From an uncultured Mycoplasmatota bacterium (GTDB taxonomy: Bacteria; Bacillota_I; Bacilli_A; RF39; UBA660): a stretch of 47,085 nt of DNA. The position numbers were made by a program, and so were the translations under genes. The notes beneath the pieces were generated by a model, which saw nothing but the letters and a program-made list of their open reading frames with translations, ran no database searches and was not told the origin of the DNA. This document shows, piece after piece, positions 16,520 to 24,332 of this stretch. Numbering within the stretch: position 1 is the first letter of the stretch; each line of letters opens with the position of its first letter. Location of the stretch: contig CANAXT010000004.1 of NCBI GenBank assembly GCA_947365915.1, positions 1 to 47,085 on the forward strand, in the 5' to 3' direction.

Positions 16520-17230
16520 ATGGATCAGGAGAAGGTTGCTAAAATTATTAAAGATATTAGAAAAAAGCATAATTTAACTCAAAAGCAATTTGCTGATAAA
16601 TATAATGTTACTTATCAAGCAGTGAGTAAATGGGAGAATGCTTTAAATATGCCAGATACTTCTCTTTTGAGACAGATAAGTAAAGATTTTGATATAAGTA
16701 TAGATGAACTATTAGATGGAGAATACAAAGTTACTAAAAAGAAAAAGACATATTTAGTAATTGCCATATCTGTTCTAGTAATTATTACTTTATTTATAAT
16801 TTTAATAATTATCATCAAGCCATTTCAGCAAGATAATGATTTTCAATTTAAAACACTATCTACAGAATGTAAAAACTTTAATATTTCAGGAAATATTTCT
16901 TATAATGAAAATAAATCTGCTATTTTTATAAATAACATTAAATACTGTGGTGGAGATGATACGAAAGAATATAAATCAATAGAATGTACTTTATATGAAT
17001 TAAACAATAATATTGAAAAAAAGATTAGTAATTTTAAATCTACTCGTGAAAAAATAAAGTTAGAAGACTTTTTACAAGATGTAACTTTATCCATAGATAA
17101 TTATGAAAAGACTTGTAAAGAATATAAAGAAAATAGTCTATACTTATCTATAAATGCTACTGATTTTAATGATAAAATAACCACTTATAAAATACCATTA
17201 AAGTTAGAGAACTGTAATGGTGCAAATTAA
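16520..17230 (+). CDS. XRE-family HTH protein with single membrane span and extracytoplasmic domain
   Basis: 236 residues. The N-terminal HTH (residues 5-62: DIRKKHNLTQKQFADKYNV, AVSKWENALNMPD, SIDELL) is followed by a lysine-rich junction and one membrane span (about 78-100). A roughly 135-residue domain would lie outside the cell; it has three or four Cys and no recognised family. The layout suggests a one-component membrane regulator that senses an external signal. An extended -10 (TGGTATAAT, near 16480-16488) lies upstream and a terminator follows directly, so it is monocistronic. The target may be the rhodanese-thioredoxin pair downstream. Confidence 0.75.
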   Translation: MDQEKVAKIIKDIRKKHNLTQKQFADKYNVTYQAVSKWENALNMPDTSLLRQISKDFDISIDELLDGEYKVTKKKKTYLVIAISVLVIITLFIILIIIIKPFQQDNDFQFKTLSTECKNFNISGNISYNENKSAIFINNIKYCGGDDTKEYKSIECTLYELNNNIEKKISNFKSTREKIKLEDFLQDVTLSIDNYEKTCKEYKENSLYLSINATDFNDKITTYKIPLKLENCNGAN

Positions 17231-17253
17231 CTCAACTAAATGTTGAGTTTTTT
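17229..17253 (+). terminator. Terminator of the HTH/membrane regulator
   Basis: AACTCAAC (17229-17236) pairs perfectly with GTTGAGTT (17242-17249), followed by six T. The last bases of the stop codon fall in the left arm. Confidence 0.85.
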
Positions 17254-17319
17254 CAACTCCTTCGTTATTGGTTTTCTCTAAATACTCCTATAAAATGGTT
17301 AATGAAAGGAGAAAAAGAA

Positions 17320-18030
17320 ATGAAGAAAAATTTAATTTTAGTGCTAGTAGCAGTTGCTAGTATCATAATAGGAGGTTTAGGAAGTTATTTTGTATTTGGT
17401 AATTCTAATGTGAACAAAGAAGATCCTCTACCAAAACAAGAAAAATCAGAAGGACTTAGAGGGGTATATGATATTGATAAAAATATCAATGAAAAAACGA
17501 TTGATAATTATTTAGGTAGAAGTGATACTGTATATCGTGATGTAAGAATGCTTATGGATAGTGCAACTTGGGAAAATAAAGGTGGAGAAAGAGAACTAAC
17601 AGGATTCGTTGAAGGATTTGAAGTAGTGCCTTATGCTTACTTAACCGAATTCCCACAGGAGTATGTAGATCAAAAAGCTAGCGAAAATGTATCAGGATTA
17701 TATAAAGGGAAAACATTATTTTCATTAGATGAAGATGGAAACTATGTTGCTAATTATAAAGAATCTATGGAAGTATTAGAGTATCTTTTCCCAAAGGATA
17801 AATATATCTTTATAATGTGTGGTGCAGGTGGATATGCAAACTTTACAAAACAAATGCTTGTTGCTCTAGGTTGGGATAAAAATAAAATATATAATGTTGG
17901 TGGATATTGGAATTATGAAGGAAATCGTAGGATTAGTACAGTAAATAATCATGATTCTAAAACAAAATATGATTTTTGGAAAGTAAATTATCATGATATT
18001 AATTTTGATAATTTAACAGAAATTAAATAA
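17320..18030 (+). CDS. Secreted/membrane-anchored rhodanese-like protein
   Basis: 236 residues from ATG 17320 (AAAGGAG eight bases upstream; an in-frame ATG at 17302 overlaps that site). An N-terminal membrane span or signal segment (residues 4-26) without a lipobox precedes a domain outside the cell. The C-terminal half looks like a rhodanese fold: a beta strand YIFIMC, candidate active Cys167 in the loop CGAGGYA, then a helix and 'KIYNVGGYWNYEG' resembling the rhodanese end motif. The loop differs from the classic C-R-x-G-x-R. The next gene starts with no intervening base, so this protein and the thioredoxin-like protein are probably made together. A redox or sulfur role outside the membrane is inferred. 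Confidence 0.7.
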   Translation: MKKNLILVLVAVASIIIGGLGSYFVFGNSNVNKEDPLPKQEKSEGLRGVYDIDKNINEKTIDNYLGRSDTVYRDVRMLMDSATWENKGGERELTGFVEGFEVVPYAYLTEFPQEYVDQKASENVSGLYKGKTLFSLDEDGNYVANYKESMEVLEYLFPKDKYIFIMCGAGGYANFTKQMLVALGWDKNKIYNVGGYWNYEGNRRISTVNNHDSKTKYDFWKVNYHDINFDNLTEIK

Positions 18031-18936
18031 ATGGAAAAGAAAGTTATTATAAGTTTAACAACATTATTTATTTTAGCTATAATTATAACTGCAATTACTA
18101 TTTTAACAACTCGTAAAAACGAAAAGCCATTTTATTTAGAAAATAACTATTATGGAACAACTAATATAACAGAAATAGAAGTTGAGAAATTAAACGAGTT
18201 AATAGACAATAAAGAATCGTTTGCTGTTTTTGTATATCAACCAATGTGCGTTACTTCAGCTGATTTTGAAAGCGTTTTAAATGATTTTTTAGAAGAAGAA
18301 AAAGTTAGTATTTATAAAATTGCTTTTTCAAAAATTAAAGATACTAAATTAGGAGAATCAATAAAATATTATCCTTCCTTTATAATTTATAACAAAGGGA
18401 AAATGGTTGATTTTTTAGAAGCAAACAAAGATGAAGATGTTAATTATTATACTTCTAAAAAAGGCTTTGAGAGTTGGTTTACAAAATATGTTAAATTAAA
18501 AGATAATTTGTCTAATGATAATAAGCCATCTGAAGATAAATCTACTTTAGAGGAAAATAAGATTTTAAAAGATGTTAATTTAGAAAATGTAATAAAAGAA
18601 GATAATAAAATAAATATCTATTTCTTTTGGGGAAATGGATGTCCACATTGTGAAGAAGAATCTAAATTTTTTGATAGTATAAAAGAAAAATATGGGGAGC
18701 ATTATAATCTATATACTTTTGAAACATGGTATAATGAGGAAAATGAAAAATTACTTTATACATTTGCTGATGCTATGGGAGATAAAGTAACAGGCGTTCC
18801 TTATACTATAATAGGAGAAAAATCTTTTACTGGTTTTGGAGAAAAGTCTAAAAATAACTTTATTAGTGCAATAGAAGATCAATATAAAAAAGGTTATGAT
18901 GTTTATTTTGATAAAATAAAAGATAAGAATAAATAA
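18031..18936 (+). CDS. Membrane-anchored protein with two thioredoxin-like domains
   Basis: 301 residues starting at the base after the upstream TAA. The N-terminal membrane anchor (residues 5-27) is followed by a first thioredoxin-like domain (about 45-155) that lacks CxxC and keeps one Cys (PMCVTSADFE). A charged linker leads to a second domain (about 185-295) with FFWGNGCPHCEEE (Cys204, Cys207) and the cis-proline GVPYTII. The CPHC motif is typical of DsbA/thioredoxin-like oxidoreductases outside the cell. With the rhodanese-like partner it may form a thiol-relay module. A terminator follows at 18948. Confidence 0.8.
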   Translation: MEKKVIISLTTLFILAIIITAITILTTRKNEKPFYLENNYYGTTNITEIEVEKLNELIDNKESFAVFVYQPMCVTSADFESVLNDFLEEEKVSIYKIAFSKIKDTKLGESIKYYPSFIIYNKGKMVDFLEANKDEDVNYYTSKKGFESWFTKYVKLKDNLSNDNKPSEDKSTLEENKILKDVNLENVIKEDNKINIYFFWGNGCPHCEEESKFFDSIKEKYGEHYNLYTFETWYNEENEKLLYTFADAMGDKVTGVPYTIIGEKSFTGFGEKSKNNFISAIEDQYKKGYDVYFDKIKDKNK

Positions 18937-18947
18937 AAGTATATTGG

Positions 18948-18971
18948 AGTAAACTAAATAGTTTACTTTTT
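18948..18971 (+). terminator. Terminator of the rhodanese-thioredoxin operon
   Basis: AGTAAACT (18948-18955) pairs perfectly with AGTTTACT (18960-18967), followed by TTTTT. Confidence 0.8.
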
Positions 18972-18973
18972 CA

Positions 18974-19790
18974 ATGAAAAAGAAAAAAATATTGATGAGA
19001 TTTAGGAGACAAGAAACTTTTACTTGCTTCTTTTTAACATCCTGCTTCACGGGTATAAGAACAGGAGAAGTTTTTGCATTAACATGGAAAGATATAGATT
19101 TTGAAAACGGCATAATTCATATAAAGCATAGTGTATATGATAAATCAAAAGATGAAAGATGGCATATAGGATCTACGAAAACAATTTCAGGGACAAGAGA
19201 TGTTTTTATGAGCCCAACATTATCTAATGCTTTAAGAATTTTTAAGAAGAGACAGGATTGGTTAAAATAAATATATGGGAATAAATATATTTATTATCAT
19301 ATAGAAGATGTAAAAAATGAATTTGAAAAAGTTATTGAAACAAGAATTGTAGAGAATAACATCGGTGAAGAGTATGAAAGCAAGTATATATTTATTTTCT
19401 AATAATTCTTTTTTCTTTTATTAGTAAATTTTGACATATCATTGCCTCCTTTGATATAATTTTAACACATAGAAAAAGATAGGTGTTTTTTCCTGTCTGT
19501 CTATTTCTATGGGTATAGTTTAAACTGATTTAATGCGTTATCCGTTTTAAATAATTCATGATGAAATCGGAATTAAAAAATGTAGATTTTATGATCTTAG
19601 AGGAAGTTATGCTACAAAGATTTTTAACAATGGAGTAGAGATTAGAGAAGTTGCAGATATACTTGGACATAGAAATATTGAGACAACAGAAAATTATTAT
19701 ATTTCTAGTACAAGTATATATGCAACTGAAGTATTTGATAAAACGATGAAGTCAGAGATTATTGATAAAATAATTAAGTATGATTTTTAA
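18974..19790 (+). pseudogene. Second tyrosine integrase, N-terminally deleted and disrupted
   Basis: The first piece (18974-19270) has the Arg box FTGIRTGEVFALTWKDIDF. It ends in an in-frame stop, after which the frame continues in register to 19402 (YIYYHIEDVKNEFEKVIETR). About 120 bases of unrelated sequence follow. The C-terminal boxes then resume in another frame (19557-19790): FYDLRGSYATK, DILGHRNIETT and the Tyr region ENYYI. The N-terminal arm and core-binding domains are missing. It is clearly inactive. It lies about 265 bases before the right secA-tail copy. Confidence 0.8.
19399..19437 (-). other. 12-codon leader-like ORF with strong ribosome site inside the integrase pseudogene
   Basis: On the minus strand AAAGGAGG lies seven bases before an ATG that encodes MSKFTNKRKKNY and a stop. 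Upstream on the same strand CATAGAAATAG (19511-19501) can pair with CTATCTTTTTCTATG (19482-19468), forming a stem-loop before the ribosome site. The segment interrupts the integrase. It is either the leader of a translation-controlled gene or the amputated start of one whose body is lost. Confidence 0.4.
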
Positions 19791-20055
19791 GATTAAAATT
19801 TTGAAGCAAATTCTATTCTTAATTGGAGTAGAATTTTCTTTGGAATTTTGATTAGAGATGATTCCAAAAGAATATTGTGGATATTGTACTTTTCTAATAT
19901 TTTGTGTATAATTTATATGTCAGAAAAGACATGACATTGTTAAAAATATTCATGAGTGAGTGGATGCAAACAATGTTTGCAAACGAGAAATTATTTATAG
20001 TAAACATAGTACTATAAATACCATAAATACTATATATACTAGATTTGCTTCAACA
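19791..20055. other. Non-coding right end of the secA element
   Basis: A terminator-like hairpin AAATTCTA/TAGAATTT (19808-19836) followed by TTCTTT; a palindrome GCAAAC-AAT-GTTTGC (19966-19980); and repeated ATAGTA/TACTAT words near 19998-20040. These could be arm-type sites of the integrase. No gene is visible. Confidence 0.45.
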
Positions 20056-20097
20056 TGTGGCTCAGGTAAGAAATATAAACAATGCTGCGGAAAATGA
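20056..20097 (+). repeat. Attachment-site copy 2 (secA-tail duplicate, presumed attR)
   Basis: Repeats the end of secA: 23 identical bases (20056-20078), then three third-position differences, and a TGA stop instead of TAG. It encodes CGSGKKYKQCCGK but has no SecA body before it. The synonymous differences are what is expected when an element carries its own copy of the gene end to restore the host protein. Confidence 0.8.
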
Positions 20098-20263
20098 GTA
20101 TTTAAAGGGTTTGCGAGGATTTTACAAAGTTAAAAAATGTTAACAAATTTAATTTGTTTGTAAATAATTAAAAAATATGGCTTAAATGCCTTAAAATAAA
20201 GGATGTAAACAGAAAAAATATGTGAACGTCCTTTTAAAATCCAAGAAAGTGAGGTAATATCAA

Positions 20264-21149
20264 TTGAAAAAAGATCTAGTAACAGCAGAAATAATTGTTA
20301 AAGAAAATAAAGTTGGAATATTAAGGGTAGGAAATGTTAATTATATTTCATTAACGGATTTAGCTAAGTATATCAAAATTCAACTGACCCATCTTTTACA
20401 GTTAAAAACTGGCTAAGAAGAATAAATACTATTAATTATATTGGTTTATGGGAGAAAATTCATAATCAAGATTTAATTTGGTCGAATTCGACCAAATTAA
20501 AACAGAGTATGGAAAAAACTCATTTGCAATGTCACCAACACAGTGGATAAAAAGGACTAATGCAGTAGGTATTGTTTCAAAAGGCGGAAGATATAGTATT
20601 GGAACTTTTGCTCATCCAGATATAGCATTTGAATTCGCGAGTTGGCTATCTCCAGAATTCAAACTATACTTAATAAAAGAATTTGAGAGATTAAAAGCTA
20701 ATGAAGCATATCAAGAAAAAGTTGATTGGCAAGCCAATAGATTATTATCTAAATTAAATTACGTAGTCCATACTGATGCATTAAAAACTTATATTGTACC
20801 AACACTTACAGAAGAATAAAAGAAATTTGTTTATGCCGAAGAAGCCGATGTTTTAAATGTAGCATTATTTGGTATGACTGCAAAAGAATGGAGAGACCGT
20901 AATCCAGAATTGGCACGTGATGGTAATATGAGGGATTACACTGATTTACTGCATTTAGTAATATTAAATAATCTTCAAAATACAAATGCAGAACTAATTG
21001 AAGAAAAAGTACCTCAAAGTGAAAGACTTATAAGGCTTAATAATTCAGCAAGAAGACAAATGAAAGTATTAAAAGACAATAAGAATATCAAAGAATTAGA
21101 ATTATTACAAAAACAAGTTAATGAAGAAAAAGAATTATTAATTGGTTAA
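20264..21149 (+). pseudogene. KilA-N domain protein, broken by two frameshifts and a stop
   Basis: It starts at TTG 20264 after a GAGGT site. The first frame (LKKDLVTAEIIVKENKVGIL, then YISLTDLAKYI) shifts near 20382, continues as TDPSFTVKNWLRRI, and shifts again near 20475 to VEFDQIKTEYGKNSF, SPTQWIKRTNAVGI and FAHPDIAFEFASWLSPEFK. A TAA at 20817-20819 interrupts the same frame, which continues (VYAEEADVLNVALFGMTAKEW) to 21149. The assembled product would be about 290 residues, the usual length of phage and island KilA-N proteins, which bind DNA through the KilA-N module. It is no longer functional as one protein. Confidence 0.8.
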
Positions 21150-21322
21150 AATAGAAGAGTATTAGCAGATAGTGTGAATGCTCTTTTGTTTTATATAGAA
21201 AAGGAAATCGATATAAGTTTGATAGATAAATTTTTAGTAGTGTCATTGTTAAGTAATATAAAAAACAGTATAATATGATTAATCAATTGCTTAACAAATT
21301 AAGATTAAAGGAGGTGCTAAAA

Positions 21323-22099
21323 ATGGAAGATAAACTAATTGGAAATGAAAAAAATATTTTATTTTATAATGACGAAGCTGGTAATACGAAAGTAGAAGTA
21401 TTATTAGAAAATGAAGATGTTTGGTTAAATACAGAAGCCTTATCAACACTTTTTAATATTGATAGAAGTGGTATTGTTAGGCATATCAATAATATTTATA
21501 AAGATGAAGAATTAAATGAAAATAGCACTTGTGCAAAAATTGCACAAGTTCAAAAGGAAGAAAATCGAAACGTAAAAAGGGTTTACTCTTACTACAATCT
21601 TGATATGATTATTTCTATTGGATTTAGAGTTAATTCTAAAAAAGCAATTAAATTTAGAACTTGGGCTAATAAAATAATTAAAGATTATATGGTTCAAGGA
21701 TTTGCTTTAAATGATGAAAGATTTATGAAAGCAAGAAAGTCTGATCAAGAATATTTTAAAAGATTGCTTGAAAGAATTAAATTAATTCGTACAAGTGAAA
21801 GAATGTTTTATCAAAAAATTACTGATATATTTGCTGAATGTTCTATTGATTACGATAAAGATAGTGATATGGCTGTAACATTTTATAAAACGATTCAAAA
21901 TAAATTCCATTTTTCTATAACTGGAGAGACTGCTGCAGAAATTATTTATAATAGAGTTGACTCCAAAAAAGATAATATGGGAGTACAAAGTTCTTGTGGA
22001 AGTGGGAAAAAATACAAACATGTTGTGGTAAGTAGAAGCGTTTATAAGGAATTGTCAGGAAATATTATCTTATGTATTGATAATTTGTCATATTTCTAA
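21323..22099 (+). CDS. RhuM family protein, C-terminally truncated and fused to a secA-like tail
   Basis: 258 residues from ATG 21323, with AAAGGAGGTG upstream. Residues 1-225 follow the RhuM (virulence protein RhuM / Fic-associated DNA-binding) family: VWLNTEALSTLFNIDRSGIVRHI, then YSYYNLDMIISIGFRVNS with FRTWANKI, FALNDERF, and GETAAEIIYNRVDSKKDNMG. Family members of about 330 residues continue for roughly 100 more. Here the sequence changes abruptly at about 21990 to SCGSGKKYK, the SecA tail, then runs out of frame to a stop at 22099. This looks like a recombination or deletion joint at an attachment site. RhuM genes usually travel with islands and restriction or toxin loci. The role is unknown. 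Confidence 0.75.
   Translation: MEDKLIGNEKNILFYNDEAGNTKVEVLLENEDVWLNTEALSTLFNIDRSGIVRHINNIYKDEELNENSTCAKIAQVQKEENRNVKRVYSYYNLDMIISIGFRVNSKKAIKFRTWANKIIKDYMVQGFALNDERFMKARKSDQEYFKRLLERIKLIRTSERMFYQKITDIFAECSIDYDKDSDMAVTFYKTIQNKFHFSITGETAAEIIYNRVDSKKDNMGVQSSCGSGKKYKHVVVSRSVYKELSGNIILCIDNLSYF
21994..22035 (+). repeat. Attachment-site copy 3 (diverged secA tail with one-base deletion)
   Basis: The sequence aligns with the secA end at about 32 of 43 positions with one gap. Read with one base restored it encodes CGSGKKYKQCCGK and TAG, with different codons (AGT for TCA Ser, GGA for GGC Gly). Conservation at the protein level, not the base level, points to a secA tail brought from another host rather than a copy of the local gene. 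Confidence 0.65.
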
Positions 22100-22186
22100 T
22101 TAAAAAAAATAAAATACCATTGTTTTACAAAAAAAGTAATAGTATAATAAAAATAATAAATTAATTTTTAGGAGGGTTTATTAATT

Positions 22187-23047
22187 ATGAAAGAAAGTAG
22201 AATAGAAAAAGAGTTATTTAAAAATAACAAATTAACAAATATGGAATTGAAACATATGAGAGAAGATTATCGTAGATTGCAGGAAATGTTATCTGCTTAT
22301 CAATCTCGTATAATAGGAAAAAAAGAAAAGGCTTTAGAAATTCAAGAATTGCTAAACGATTTACAAAGACAAGCAGCTCATTTAATATTTTTGGGAGAAA
22401 ATTATGGAAATGTTATCTCACAAATTAGGACAGAAATAGATAAATTAACGGATAGAAATTTGGATATAGGTTTGGACGATTATCACAATACAGTATTAAA
22501 TTTAATTACTTTTCTTCTTAATAGAGGTCAAAAAAACTTTGTGTCAGGTTGTGTAAAACATAGTGAATTTAGGAGCATTGATGTAGGAAGAGGTGTAGTT
22601 ATAAATGACCATTTTGATTTAATAGCAGAAGAATCAGTATGGCCACAAGATCGTTTAGATATTTTTGATTTATTAAAATATTTGAATTTATTATGTGATG
22701 TACAAGAGCCTTTTATAATATCAGTATACGATTCTTTTAATAATGATACTACTATTAGCCAAATAAGATCGATTTGTGAACGTGATAATGTAGCACTTTT
22801 ATCATCATGGGGGAGATGGCAGAATTTTTGCTTTAGTCCAGATCATGACATTACATTTAGAAAAGTAATAATGAAAATAATGCTTTTTTCTGAACTTCAC
22901 GGTTTACCTTTTGATGAATTAAATGAAAGTAATATAGAACAGTATGCCCAAGCAATAGAAAGTATGGATGTAGAGTCATATTCCTTGATACCTAATCCTG
23001 AAAGACGTCCTAAAGAGCTTATCTTAGTGCCAAAGCAAAAGCATTAA
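22187..23047 (+). CDS. Unrecognised protein with N-terminal coiled coil
   Basis: 286 residues; AGGAGGG lies ten bases before the ATG. Residues 15-90 are charged heptad-like helix (LKHMREDYRRLQEMLSAYQ, EKALEIQELLNDLQRQA), followed by a mixed alpha/beta part of about 190 residues with no motif I recognise. No membrane segment or signal peptide is present. It is the first gene after the secA-tail array, with its own promoter region and a hairpin downstream, so it is probably monocistronic. It may be cargo of the same island. I assign no function. Confidence 0.65.
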   Translation: MKESRIEKELFKNNKLTNMELKHMREDYRRLQEMLSAYQSRIIGKKEKALEIQELLNDLQRQAAHLIFLGENYGNVISQIRTEIDKLTDRNLDIGLDDYHNTVLNLITFLLNRGQKNFVSGCVKHSEFRSIDVGRGVVINDHFDLIAEESVWPQDRLDIFDLLKYLNLLCDVQEPFIISVYDSFNNDTTISQIRSICERDNVALLSSWGRWQNFCFSPDHDITFRKVIMKIMLFSELHGLPFDELNESNIEQYAQAIESMDVESYSLIPNPERRPKELILVPKQKH

Positions 23048-23426
23048 ATAAGATATAGGGACTTCTAAAAGTAAAGTTACCAATTATGGAGTAATAATAA
23101 TTTTTCAATTTTTGTGATATACTCATTTTAACAACAACTTCCTTACTTTGGTTTTAATCTATAACCAGTATAAGTTGTTGTTTTATTTACATCAAATTGT
23201 AACTCTTATTTTTGGATATCGCTTATATAAATAAGGAAACATAACAATTCAAACCTATAAAATGTATTCAAACAAAAAGAATAATAGATACAACATTATT
23301 ATAACCGAGACATTTAGACATGAGACTAAAAATGAAGTTTTACTCAAGACAAAAAAGAACAATAGATATCGGGTATAACAAATCATTTTAAGTTAAAATG
23401 TATATACGAACTGAGAGGAGAAAAAT
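23048..23426 (+). other. Non-coding region with nested hairpin, possible small RNA
   Basis: A GATATACT box near 23115-23123 is followed by AACAACAACTT (23130-23140), which pairs perfectly with AAGTTGTTGTT (23172-23182). TGGTT and AACCA can pair inside, and TTTTATTT follows. It reads either as the terminator of the upstream gene or as a 55-base transcript with its own promoter. The remaining 240 bases show no gene. GAGAGGAG marks the ribosome site of the next gene. Confidence 0.4.
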
Positions 23427-24284
23427 ATGAATTGGAGTCAATCGATTAGTAGAGCAATTGAATATATTGAAAACAACTTAACAAATGATATAAGTATAGA
23501 AGATATCGCAAACTATGTATATATATCACCATTCTACTTTCAAAAAGGATTCTCAATGCTATGTGGTTATGGAGTAGGGGAATATATTAGAAACAGAAGA
23601 TTATCACTAGCAGCTTACGAACTATTACATACGGACAATAAAATAATTGATATCGCTTTAAAATATAGATATGATTCTCCAGATAGTTTTACAAAAGCCT
23701 TTACAAGATTTCATGGAGCCACTCCAACCTCAGTTCGAAAAGGTGGAAAAATAAAAGAATTCGCGCCTTTAAAAATAAATATAATGTTGAAGGGTGGTTA
23801 TACTATGGAGTATAAAATTGAAGAAAAGGAAGCATTTGAAATTGTTGGATTAAAAAATAATTTTAAATATGAAACAGCACATCAAGAAATACCAAAAATG
23901 TGGAAAAAGTTTTTCATAAAAAATGCGTTTCATAAAATAAAACCGAAATATGCAGTTAATATTGATAATCATATGGGAAGTAATGAATTTGAATATATCA
24001 TTGGAGATGACTATAACCCCACATTAAAAATTCCCAAAGATTTTGAAATAATACAAATTCCAAAATTTTCTTGGGCAGTATTCTCTTGTACAGGACCAGC
24101 CAGTATAAAGATGCAAGAAACAAACGAAAAAATATTTAAAGAATGGCTACCTAGCTCAAATGAATATGAAATAGCAGCAGGGTATAATATTGAAATGTAT
24201 TCAAATCCAGATGATTATAAAAACGGAACAAATGATGAAAAATATTATTGTGAAATTTGGATTCCAATCAAAAAAAAGCACTAA
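23427..24284 (+). CDS. AraC family regulator with GyrI-like effector domain
   Basis: 285 residues. The N-terminal AraC double HTH (about 8-108: YIENNLTNDISIEDIANYV, PFYFQKGFSMLCGYGV, RRLSLAAYEL, DSPDSFTKAFTRFHGATP) is followed by a GyrI-like ligand-binding domain (about 125-285: EIVGLK, FEIIQIPKFSWAVF, IEMY and YYCEIWIPI). This is the Rob/YtgA-like layout, in which the C-terminal domain binds amphipathic drugs or metabolites and the protein activates efflux or detoxification genes. No direct target is evident beside it; the convergent TetR gene shares its terminator. Confidence 0.9.
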   Translation: MNWSQSISRAIEYIENNLTNDISIEDIANYVYISPFYFQKGFSMLCGYGVGEYIRNRRLSLAAYELLHTDNKIIDIALKYRYDSPDSFTKAFTRFHGATPTSVRKGGKIKEFAPLKINIMLKGGYTMEYKIEEKEAFEIVGLKNNFKYETAHQEIPKMWKKFFIKNAFHKIKPKYAVNIDNHMGSNEFEYIIGDDYNPTLKIPKDFEIIQIPKFSWAVFSCTGPASIKMQETNEKIFKEWLPSSNEYEIAAGYNIEMYSNPDDYKNGTNDEKYYCEIWIPIKKKH

Positions 24285-24302
24285 TACAATTAGAACACAA
24301 AT

Positions 24303-24332
24303 AAGGTGATATTTTAATTTTTATCACCTTTT
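24303..24332. terminator. Bidirectional terminator between the AraC and TetR genes
   Basis: AAGGTGATA (24303-24311) pairs with TATCACCTT (24322-24330) and T residues follow. The TetR stop codon is in the loop. Confidence 0.85.

Larger units (their letters stand above)
14458..20097 (+). mobile_element. Defective integrative element inserted at the secA 3' end
   Basis: About 5.6 kb bounded by two copies of the secA tail. It carries a tyrosine integrase cut short after the first catalytic arginine region, two HTH/membrane regulators, a 34-codon membrane peptide, a rhodanese-like secreted protein, a membrane thioredoxin-like protein and a decayed second integrase next to the right copy. Base composition is more AT-rich than secA. 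No relaxase, replication or conjugation gene is visible, so it is either a small satellite-type island or the remnant of a larger element. The boundaries follow from the repeated secA tail. Confidence 0.75.
20098..22035 (+). mobile_element. Second tandem element remnant bounded by secA-tail copies
   Basis: Between tail copy 2 and the decayed copy 3 lie only phage/plasmid-type genes: a broken KilA-N protein and a RhuM-like protein. No integrase remains. The arrangement fits a second element that integrated into the same site next to the first and then lost most of its length by deletion. The right boundary depends on accepting 21994-22035 as a secA tail. Confidence 0.55.

Noticed and set aside
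20817-20819. Programmed stop-codon readthrough in the KilA-N gene
   Set aside because: Two frameshifts occur in the same gene, so decay explains the stop more simply.
20264-21149. Separate small genes at 20478-20819 and 20874-21149
   Set aside because: They are consecutive pieces of one KilA-N protein, joined in frame across a stop codon.
21994-22099. SCGSGKKYK at the end of the RhuM-like protein as a functional SEC-C zinc finger
   Set aside because: The last two zinc Cys are lost by a one-base deletion and the frame then runs into unrelated sequence; it is better read as an attachment-site relic.
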